NCBI GenBank assembly: GCA_036897485.1
Contig: JAYMTF010001868.1
Coordinates: forward strand, 1-20,913
Origin: Pelargonium nanum
Taxonomy: Eukaryota > Streptophyta > Magnoliopsida > Geraniales > Geraniaceae
DNA length: 20,913 nt
Direction of reading: 5' to 3'
Of the stretch, positions 9,465 through 18,601 are shown piece by piece (position 1 is the stretch's first letter; each line of letters starts with the position of its first letter). The notes beneath the pieces are model-generated. The model made no database searches. It had not been told where the DNA came from and saw only the letters and a program-made list of their open reading frames with translations. Position numbers and translations under genes: made by a program.

Positions 9465-9779
9465 TCTACTCTTTAAATTTCCATACTACTTCTACTTACT
9501 GATAATATATCCAAAACAAAACCTATAACTGTGAGAAAGAGAGAGAGAGAGAGAGCGAAGAGATGAGTTCTAAAACTAACCCAAAATGACAAAATATGGT
9601 TTTATAAGTGCTAACCGACTGCCTGAATGAGTAGTATGCGAATGATGCATAGATTTAGCAAGCATCACCATAAAGCTCATACATGTGACCAAGAAAATAA
9701 AAACCGAAAATATGTTTCCAGTAGCGTGGTGAATCAACTAAGGTAAATAGAGCAGTGCATCAGTTCATAGCATACTTAC
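9465..9779. other. Proximal 3' flank of the ATPase gene with GA repeat
   Basis: A GA microsatellite at 9535-9555 reads on the minus strand as a CT-rich tract ending in CACAG at 9529, which resembles a strong splice acceptor. A GTAAGTAG donor lies 29 nt further on the minus strand (near 9499). These sites could belong to alternative 3'-UTR splicing or be chance. Confidence 0.35.
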
Positions 9780-12700
9780 TCAAGGGAAGACTGAAGCGAG
9801 GAACTTCTCGTCCTCCATGAAAATTTGCATATTCTTGGACTTCATTATAAAATCAAGTGCTTCTTCAGTGAAATCCACAAGGAATGCTAACTTTATCAAC
9901 TCAGAGAGTGCACCGGTGTACTCTTCCTTTTCCCATAATAGTCCCTCAGATATTACTCCAGAGAAATATGTTGCATGTTCAACGAGAATTTTATATCCAT
10001 CTGATCTGTCCATCTTCTGCACAAAAAGCTTGGAACCCTCTCTATCCCAACATATGTTTCTGCTTGCTTCCACGTTGACAATTTCCCCAGAAGACAGGGA
10101 TAGGGAATAGCTTAGAGAGATTGGTTCCACTGTCTCCAACACAGTAAGATTCAGGAGGCATTTGACAGCTTCATGCCTCTTTTCTGCAGCCATGTTGAGT
10201 GAAGGTTTGGCTAGAAAGCCAAGAACAAGTTTGATCAGACTTCTGTTTATCAAATTATCCCTTGAGTTCACCTCCCTAAGCTCCAGGTCATTTAGCAACA
10301 AGAAACCTTTCTTCTCCACAGAATCGGAAATAGTACGGACCCCTATCTTTTTGTATATTTCAATCAATTTAGAGTGGGGCAAAGAAGGCAAGCTTGGCTG
10401 AGGATACCAGACAAATATTGGGTGAGGGAAGTCCTGTTCAAAAAGATCCTTTAGCAAAAGGTCATCGGCAATGAAAACATTACGCTTGTCAAGTAACAAG
10501 ATTCCATTTGTACGTGAAGTAGCAGGTATCTTAACCAAGTTTTCAGCTAGACTTCTCTCCATTTTTGAACTCCAGTTCTTGGCAACAGATCCCCAGAATG
10601 TACAGCATTCAGTAGTGGACAGTTTTTCTTTTGAAATTTCCCAACCTTTCCAAAGCTTGCAATAATCATCCACTGAAGGATTTGATTTAACATCAAGAGC
10701 TTTAGAGAAAAACTTGAGTAACTTGTCATCGTAGTGCTTCTCCAGAACATACAACTGCAAAGCAAATAGCCCATCCTTGTCATGTAGAACACATTCACTA
10801 GGGCTCACCCACTCACCTTTCTCACTTCCATGCGGGATCCAAATCCTCCCGGCCTCTTCACTGTCTGGCTCCCAGTTGAATTCACTCAAGTAATTATATA
10901 TGCGGACTATGGTAGTGAATGTGGAATTCAAATCAATATTGCTAGCGAGTAGTGGACATCCTTCCTTTACATCAACGGTAACTCCAATTTCCTTCAGCTC
11001 TTCTTTGTAAGACATGATTTTAGAACCATAAAACTCTTCATCAATGAAAGGCCCGTCCGTCTTTTGCAAATATGAACCCCATTCAGAGTCAAATAACAAG
11101 CACTCTTCTGGGTGCTTATAACCAATATGGGTCTTCAACCAGATTTGAGAAACTTTTCTCATAAATGACGTGGGTAAGGAGGCATTAGGATCTCGCAAGT
11201 GGATACATTCCAGCAATGAAAGTGCAGCAGAGGTGGTTAGGTAGCAAGCATTCGTATGGAGAGAAAGCCCAGCAAATACGAACTTCACACCAGCTTTGAA
11301 TTCGACGGCTACTCCCAAACTCTTCAGTTCATTTTTGAATTCATGAATTCTCTCGCCATAGTAATTGTCGCTATCAGCAATGAATGGCAGAGTTGTAATC
11401 TGAGAGATAGCTTTCCATTCAGAGGTGAACAAAATGCAATCTTTTGGAGATCTATAATCACCAAGCCGAGTCCGCAACCATTTCTGCTCTCCGATGCATT
11501 TTTTAAATTCTGATGGAAACCTGACAGTTCCCTTCAGCTGTTTGAAACATGACAAAAGGAATAGAACATTTTCTTTTGTGACAGATGACGATGACACCTG
11601 TTGCTTGAAAGTACTAGCGAACTGTTTCATTGCGTCCTCGAAATCCACCACCACTCCCATTTTCTTCAACTCATTTTTGTAAGAGAAAATGCTGTCACCA
11701 TAGATTTTCTGATCAATTAAAGGGAAGCTTTTGAAAACCTGGAGAAGGCATCCCCAAACAGGGTCAAACAAGAAACAATCAGTAGGGGACTTGTACCCAC
11801 AATTTGTCTTCAAGCATTTAATAACTCTAAGTGAGTTAACAATATTGCTCGGTAATATCCTCTGATGGATGCATAGTAGTATCAAAAGAATAGCCTCAGC
11901 TGTCAGAGATGTTAAGCTTGAAGGAGCCTTGAAGTTGTTGACAACAATCTGGTAGCTTCGATTGAAACCAATCACAACGCCAAGTAACTGGAGTTCAGTT
12001 TTGAAAGAAAGGATTTCCTCACCGTAATAACTTTGATCAATGAAGGGGATGTTGCTGATCTGTGATGAGACTTTCCAATCCTCGGTGAACAAAACAGATT
12101 CACGTGGAGATCTTTCACCATTTGTTGTTCTTAACCATCTTCCCTCTTGAATGCTGCCTATGAGTTTATCGGGGGAAAGGAATTTCTCCCTCAAAAACTT
12201 AATGAAATGAAGTATTGAAAACACATTGGCTCTCGTCAACGAGGAAGATAACATTGACATAAAATGATTCCCAATAAATTCATAAGCTTCTTCCGGATCA
12301 AACATGACTCCAATTGTTTTGAGCACATCTTTATACTCCTCTATTTTATCACCATAGAAACTCTTATCGATCAATGGAATATCTACCAGCACTGATCCAT
12401 TCTGCAAAATTTCTCCCCACGATGAGGCAAGATGAAATGACTGTGATGGGGGCCTGTAGCCATGACTGCCACTAATAATAACTCTCAACCAGCTACCATT
12501 CTTTAGACACATCAAGAACTTATCTGGAATACGAATTCCTGAATACTTCAGGTTCTGAATCCAATCCAATAGCAAGAATGCATTCTCCTTGGTGAGTGGT
12601 GCAGATGCAGTAGGAACCGCGGCATTGGGAGGAGATATGCAAGGAATGTCAGATGCAGGAACATGAGATTTCAGAAACTCTATAAGCTTTTCCCTAGGGG

Positions 12701-15700
12701 TAAATTCACCTGCAAAATGGCCTGGATGCAAGTAATCTTCTCCCAGCTCAATGTAGCCCTCCTTTCTCCACGGATTTGAGCCAATCAGTTCCGCCCATTT
12801 GCTTCCACTAGCAGGTACAAGAACCCCATTTCTGATTTTGACCACATTACCATAGCTATCTATTAGTGGCATTTTACTAGACAATTTTCCAACATCAACT
12901 TCAGACAGATATTTCTTCAAGCACGAGTGATATAAAAAGTGGCCAAAGCCAATAATAGGCTTCCTGCTATTGCTGAGAGCATCACAAACGTGATCTGCAT
13001 AACTAGAAACAGATAGAACACAAACCTTCGCCTGCTCTGTAAGCCAGTGCAAGATAATCTCCCTTTTTGGACATAACAAGAGAGCTTTCTGTGTACTTCC
13101 TGGCATAAAGTAACAGTTGGCGGTTATGAATAACTTGTTCCAATCTATCATCCATGAGATATGATCAGAATGATTGGACATGCAGACTGAAAGCTCACTA
13201 TTTGGGTTTGCATATTTTCTAATACTACAGAAGGACACATCTCCATCAAGATCCACATATTTAATGAGTGGAACGTTCTTCATTGAAGTCTTGTGAAATC
13301 TGCTGCTCCAACCATTAGCAAGAAACAGCAGAAGCTCAAAGTAAACTTCATCAGACACTGACGCTACTATATCGGAACCTTGTATACACTTTGCATACCA
13401 TTCATCATCGACTTGCTTCACTCCCATGAATTCCAGTATGTCATCATACTCCGCTTTATCAAATGAAGAACTTAGAATATACCATCCATGAGATGAGAGA
13501 TTTTGCAAGCTCAACCCTTGCTCCCTTGCCTTCCTCAAGATATTCCAGAAAGTAGGCATGATTCTACCCACTTCACAAGGTTTATGGAAGAACTTCTGTT
13601 CCGTGTATGACTCACTTGGAATAATGTGTTCTTTTACCAGTTTTGCTCTGATGGACTCCCTGACAGCATTTAGTTCTTGATAGTGAGAGGGTTTGATCGG
13701 TAGAAACCCAAACATACGAGGAACATTAGATATTGGAGCATCTACAGATGATTTCACAAGCGCAGTGAATGCATTAATGAAAGCAAAGGGCACACAGTTG
13801 AGAATCCCTTGATTCCATTTGTCATTCAAAAGAATATATTCTCTTGATGATGCTAGAATGAAATCTGCCTGGATTATGAAGGGGAAGTTCGTAACCATTT
13901 CTGTCGGAAGAAATGCATAGACACCGGGTGAACCCATCCCTCTACGGAGACGCTCTCCATTTGGAAAAGCCAATGTGATCACTAATTCCTCTGCATCCTT
14001 TCTCTTCTCTACCTTATTTTCCTCTCTGACAGGGAACTTTTGCTTCCACATATAGTAACTGCATTCAGTTTCAGACTTGTCAGAACTTTCCTCTGCAGAG
14101 AGATAGAGTGTGTAGGACTCAGCGTCAATGTTCTTCCTGGTCAAGAAATTAGTTTCACGTGAAATGGAAATTGCATTTAAAGTGCTGAGCCTAGGATCTT
14201 CAGTATCTTCCTTGACTGAAAGGCGCTTAATTTTTGTAAGAAATAACAGAACTTCAGGATGAATGCTCGAAAGTTGTTCCTTAACAGGTTTGACCTTGTC
14301 AGCTTTCAGAGGCAACACTATTGTAGTGGTTGGAAGTGAAGAAGCAGAACCATAGATTTGTTTGATGTCAGAGAGAGTCTGGTCCTCAACCCATTCGGGA
14401 ACTATGTACCCAAGATTGCAATGCGGGCAAGGTGCTTCATCAAATCTGATCTGGTAGCCATTGCTGAATATGTGAGGCTGAGCAGTGATCAGAAATACAC
14501 TTTTGAAACCAATTCCTGCATTTGACCAGAAAAAGGATTGTATTTATATCAACACTAAAAATTCCCAAAGAAGGCCCTCATTTCAATACTTCTTTATCAT
14601 TGTCAAACAAGAACATGATAACTTATGTTAAAACAACCATAAACTTGAAAAACAGATCATCTGTCTCACTTACAGTCCACCTTTCTGTTTATATATGGTA
14701 TTTCTAACATCTATAAACCAAACATCTATATTTGATGCCTGGAAGAAAATGTCAATAAAATTTGAGGAAAAAATTGAAGGTGATGTGCAATAATTAAGGA
14801 CTTAAACATAGAAAAACTCATAAATTTGTCTGAATGAGTACCATAGAAGAAATCCTAAACTTCTGTGAATGTGTAGTATGCCGGTATAAAATTTTGGAGA
14901 GTTGGTACCTTTCTCCCCAATGTAACCACGCTTCCTGTTGCCTTTCTTAGTGGACCTCCCAACACTGCAAACGGACTCTATGTTTTTAGCCGAGAAACCC
15001 CTCTCATTATTGAAAATGAGCAATGTTGCAGGAGCTCCTGTACCAGTAATGTCACGAGATGTGATCACAAACTCAAGTGATGGATCAACGTCTTCCAAGT
15101 ACTCGTTGTCTTCAGCATTCTGCAACAAAGAAAAACCACCATTGAAACATAGCAGTTAAATATGTAATCAAATCCATATTTAACAAAGTGAAGTCCTGGA
15201 TAAACCTCTCACATGCAATCCCATAATAAGAAACCACCAATAACCCTTCCATCTTTCAATGCTACAGCAAACTCTAATCAAACAGATTTCAAGGCCCTTG
15301 CATTATTTCATCTACTAATTCTCAAACCGCGCCACTCTTGCTTACTAAGTAAACACAAACAGTAATCACATTTCAACAAAATCCCTCAGTTGAATGGTTA
15401 ATGTTTCACAACCTTTTCCCATCAATTTTCTCAGCATTCAAACAGAGGGTTATGGATCTTTTTAACAAACAGAGCACACACACAAAAAGTTTGCTTTTTT
15501 TAGTTAACCCACAAAAGCAATCATTGAATACAAGTAGAAGAATGCAAGGGTATCACATTTCAATAAATGGGGTTTCACAACCTTTTCCCATCCATTTTCT
15601 CAACATCCAAACAGAGGGTTATGGGTCTTTTTAACAAACAGAGCACACGCACACACAAAAACAAAGTTTACTTTTTTTAGTGAACCCACAAAAGCAACCA

Positions 15701-16073
15701 ATATTCACAAGTAGAAAAATGCAAGGGTCCTCAGTTGAATGGTTAATGTTCATCGCATTTCAATAAATGGGTTTTCACAACCTTTTCCCATCCATTTTCT
15801 CAGCACCCAAACAGGGCACACACACATACAAAAAGTTTACTTTTTTAGTTAAACCCAGAAAAGCAATCAATGAACACAAGTAGAAGAATGCTGCAAGGGT
15901 CAGAAAAGAGAGACCTGAATGAGTTCCATGAGAAAGTGAACATCTTTGGCATAAAGCTCAGCAGAAAGGTTCTTAACAGCCTGATGAAGATCCTCAATGA
16001 GTGGATTCGGATCTCCCCCAATGGAGAACTTGCTTTTCCGTATCCGATCAATATGGTCTCTGGGTGTGTCCAT
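9780..16073 (-). CDS. Giant GHKL (Hsp90-like) ATPase, sacsin-related/NO VEIN-like, 3 exons
   Basis: Minus-strand exons are 16073-15915, 15119-14909 and 14515-9780, giving 1701 aa. Junctions are ATTCAG|GTCTCT, GTTGCAG|AAT, GAAAG|GTACC and ATGCAG|GAA. The start is the first ATG after an in-frame TGA. The ATPase fold is at the N-terminus: N-box MELIQNAEDN (49-58, Glu50/Asn54), G1-like FNNERGF (89-95) and G2 GYIGEKGIGFKSVF (118-131). A CPHC pair follows at about 156-159. A sacsin-like segment (GVYAFLPTEM, about 318-327) comes next, then a long middle region and five tandem repeats of about 112 aa (789 to about 1345). The family (Arabidopsis At3g48770 and relatives such as NO VEIN) is known as plant Hsp90-like or sacsin-like ATPases; NO VEIN is needed for leaf vascular development and auxin patterning, but this member's job is not established. 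I infer a large chaperone-like scaffold. The adenine-binding Asp of canonical GHKL is Asn here, as I recall for this family. The stop TGA abuts a consensus donor. Confidence 0.93.
10850..12521 (-). repeat. Five tandem protein repeats of about 112 aa in the ATPase
   Basis: Units start at residues 789, 902, 1011, 1122 and 1237, with lengths 113, 109, 111 and 115 and the last running to about 1345. Each shows the same order: a W/C-L(R/K) strand (WLRT, CLKT, WLKT), then GY(R/K)SP-like, an LFxxxW block, PFID or PLID, YG, a lysine-glutamate-leucine stretch (YKDVL, FKTEL, YKNEL, FKNEL, YKEEL) and a GVxV motif. Divergence between units is high, so the duplications are old. Confidence 0.8.
15365..15900. 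repeat. Triplicated ~175-bp repeat in intron 1 of the ATPase gene
   Basis: Three tandem copies end at 15551, 15728 and 15900, each with the word GCAAGGGT, giving periods of 177 and 172. Shared blocks include CACAACCTTTTCCCATC, a CCAAACAG segment, a CACACACA run and a TTTTTTAGT segment. The array stops 14 nt before the exon 1 splice donor. It lies inside the intron, so it does not alter the protein. Confidence 0.85.
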
Positions 16074-16486
16074 GATCGGTGGCTTCAAGTTTCAACAACT
16101 CAGAAAGATGAAAACTTGAAGAGAACCCAGGCAAAAGATAAGTAGAGAAAATAGAGAGTGAGCAAAAACAGTGAGGTTGTGGCATAGAAAGTGGAAAGTT
16201 GAAAACTTGGTGAACCAATGTGATACGAAACCTTCGGAGCGAAGGTAGTTAAAGCAGATTAATGGACTATAAAGTCTTGGTCAAGTCTTTTTTTTTTTTT
16301 TTGTGAAAGTGTTGGTCAGTCTTCTTTGTTGTAAAGGAGTTGGAGGAATCAGATTACAGTACAGTGCCCTCCTAGACTCCTAGTTAGATGACAATCACAA
16401 TGCAATTAATTTTTATTTTCAAATTTTTTAATCTAAAAGATAATGCACAAAACTATTGTATCATTCATCATTTTTTGCTGTTTTGC
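16074..16486 (-). promoter_or_regulatory. 5' leader and promoter region of the ATPase gene
   Basis: This interval precedes the ATG on the minus strand. It contains a weak TATA-like TTTATAG (about 16268-16274), which would suit a start near 16240, and a 17-base T/A homopolymer at about 16288-16303. No further gene is seen. Promoter assignment comes from position only. Confidence 0.35.
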
Positions 16487-16502
16487 AAAAAAAAAAGTAA
16501 TG

Positions 16503-16710
16503 TAGTTGGCAACACAGGCTGTGTGAGCGGGAAAGAGCGTCTGCGTTCGATTCCTGCTCAAGTGCTCAACACACTCATGGGGAGATGTGAAGACTTTAAC
16601 AGTGAACAAATCTCGAATGAGGATTAGTCTGGGTGTGATAAAACGGCTTAAAGATGTCAACCGCAAGTGTGCGGGGCCCTCTCAGAAACCCCATGGTATA
16701 AACCGAAAAA
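16503..16710 (+). mobile_element. SINE-like element (tRNA-derived)
   Basis: A match to the pol III B box (GTTCGATTCC) lies at 16545-16554, about 40 nt after a weak A-box-like segment. About 150 nt of body follows, containing GGATTAGTCTGGGTGTG (16621-16637) and ending in an A-rich tail. The flanks A(n)GTAATGT (before 16503) and A(n)GAATAATGT (after 16710) resemble an imperfect target-site duplication. The weak A box means this is not a functional tRNA. Confidence 0.5.
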
Positions 16711-16727
16711 GAAAAAAAAAGAATAAT

Positions 16728-17254
16728 GTTATATGTCTCAAATTTTGTGCAAAATGATGTGGCAAATAAAGAGATAACACATTGATGGTCAAATTATAAC
16801 ACGCCACGTGTACAGTAGATCATATAAACTGGGTGCCTCGTGGCAGAAATTCATGAGAATGTGGAGGTATCATTTATGTCGAACTTTTATTCGTTTAAAC
16901 TTAATTTTGAATCACAAAATAAGAAAAAAAATGTTTTAAACCAGAAATTCGTAGTGCTTAATTATGTAAAGTGAATATTAAATTTTGACTCAAAATCTAT
17001 ACATTTATTCATATTTTAAAAAAATCGGTTTATAATTTATATATTAAAGCATCGTTAGATTTTTAATTTTGACATAAAAAGTTTCTTACTTACGAAACTC
17101 AATAAGGGAAGTAATGAGCAATTAGCTGTTTATAATAAGGTAAGTAATAATATCGTATAAGGTAAATAAATGGTTGAAAATAAAAATTTGCAGCACATGT
17201 TATGTTGTTAGGTAGACCCATCTTTTTTTTAAAAAAAATAGTTATATATATGAA
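16728..17254. other. AT-rich intergenic DNA
   Basis: No gene is seen. A CACGTG G-box hexamer lies at 16805-16810, more than 700 bp from the ATPase ATG, so a regulatory role is uncertain. Confidence 0.4.
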
Positions 17255-17264
17255 TTGTTAATAA

Positions 17265-17463
17265 GAGAATAGAGAATCTAAACCAACAAATATTTAGTTT
17301 AGCTTGAAGTGATGACACCTTATTTAATTTCACTCATACCCACCAAAGTGAATTGGTGGGAGCGGAGCTACCCGCCCAGATCCAATATTTTTAATGAGGT
17401 GTCATCACCTCATTGATGGCTTAGTCTAAGCCAAAAATATTTTGGATTAGAATCCTCAATCCC
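17265..17463. mobile_element. Foldback MITE, probably Mutator-like, with 10-bp TSD
   Basis: The 199-bp element is flanked by exact 10-bp repeats TTGTTAATAA (17255-17264 and 17464-17473). Its imperfect terminal inverted repeats run about 60 bp inwards from GAGAATAGAG / GGGATTGAGG and include the exact 10-bp pair GATGACACCT / AGGTGTCATC. Target duplications of 9-10 bp, long inverted repeats and G-starting ends fit Mutator-like elements. The element has no coding capacity. Several smaller perfect hairpins are nested inside it: CCCACCAA/TTGGTGGG, GAGGTG/CACCTC, GGCTTAG/CTAAGCC and CCAAAA/TTTTGG. Confidence 0.75.
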
Positions 17464-17670
17464 TTGTTAATAATATGTTTATAATAAATTAGTTGATATT
17501 TCTAAACACATGATCATGAAGTTAAAAAGGTAAATGTGATATAACTAACTTCTTATATTTTTCTTCAAATAGAACTCATTTTAAGATGGAATGAGTACAA
17601 GTTAGACCATCCTAAGATATTATGAAAAAATTGAATCACATCATAGCATTATTCAAACAGATTTATAGTA

Positions 17671-17687
17671 CCCGTTTGCAAAACGGG
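17671..17687. repeat. GC hairpin CCCGTTT/AAACGGG
   Basis: A perfect 7-bp stem with a 3-nt GCA loop in AT-rich DNA. It has the same geometry as the hairpin at 313-329, but no CTRR end follows within about 20 nt, so it is weaker as a Helitron end. Confidence 0.4.
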
Positions 17688-17735
17688 CTCTCGGAGAAAA
17701 TTTTGGAGTTTGACCGAGGACATCGCAAAATATTA

Positions 17736-17873
17736 GTAATTGTAATCGGGATGGATATTGCTTGCTTCCATTGGAGGTTTTAACGAGATGAAAAGTAAGG
17801 TTCATAACAACTATAAGAACACAATAAATGGTGTAGCAAGTGCAAGAAGTCTATGAGGAAAAGATTTGACGGA
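17736..17873 (+). pseudogene. Fragment of the 3' end of an unrecognised gene (left arm)
   Basis: On the plus strand, 17741-17791 reads CNRDGYCLLPLEVLTR then TGA. This matches, including the stop position and about 80 nt of following DNA, the minus-strand sequence at 18415-18276 (CNQDEYCLLPLEALTR then TGA). Similarity ends upstream of about 17736, where the frame degenerates, so this copy is a truncated gene end. The two copies are tail to tail and form an inverted repeat with a spacer of about 400 bp. Confidence 0.6.
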
Positions 17874-18275
17874 CTAATTGAGGTACTTCCTAAGTACCTT
17901 GGAATTTTGACGCAAAATTTTGACGAATGGGAGACATCATTAACTCGTTCTAAAGACAAATTTACTAAGAGCGTTACGCGGTCAACCGTAGGAATTCTTT
18001 GAATTTTTGAGGTTGCTACATGCTTATTCTGGCGTTCACCTTCTCAGTTCGCCAATTTTATTTCATACATCGATCACATGCATACATAAAATAATACGTG
18101 TATAAACATTTAACAAATCGAACATCCGGAACCAAGAAATTAGATAGGATTAGTTAAGCAAGTCTACGTTTACGAGCCTTACAAATAAATCTACAAACCA
18201 AAAATAATCCCAAATAAAAAACAAACTATGCATACTTTTTTTAGAAAGTTGTTTCATGCGCACGTGGATGCAAAA

Positions 18276-18601
18276 AATCCATCCGATTTTTTCCTTACAA
18301 ACTTTCTTGCACCTTCTACACCGTTTATTGTGTTCTTACCTGTTAGTAACCTTACTTTTCATCTCGTTAAAGCCTCCAATGGCAGCAAGCAATATTCATC
18401 CTGATTACAAGTAGAAATAACAAAATTACACTTTTCAATCATACTACATAAAACGCTAGGAATTTGAGAAAAGAATTGTACGACACCGAAATTATAATAC
18501 CGAGACAAATCGGCTTCCAATGCATTCAAACTTTCATACATATAAAGGTAGGTTTTAGGACCCGAACTTGCAAGCAAGAATACAAAGTAGTAAACAAACA
18601 T
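18276..18601 (-). pseudogene. 3'-terminal exon or fragment of the same unrecognised gene (right arm)
   Basis: A minus-strand frame from 18601 to the stop at 18359 gives 80 residues ending DEYCLLPLEALTR. It looks protein-like (SLNALEADLSRYYNFGVVQF near the middle). A pyrimidine-rich tract with AG near 18579 could be a splice acceptor, making this a last exon. I recognise no family and see no clear upstream exons, although a protein-like stretch on the same strand lies at 19253-19432. The 3' portion and flanking 18276-18358 are duplicated in inverted form at 17736-17873. It could be a live last exon or a relic. Confidence 0.4.

Noticed and set aside
9817..11682. Several plus-strand frames inside the ATPase exon 3
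   Set aside because: Shadows of a 4.7-kb coding exon on the minus strand.
16503..16575. Possible tRNA gene
   Set aside because: Only the B box is good. No acceptor stem or anticodon arm can be folded, so a SINE head is the better explanation.
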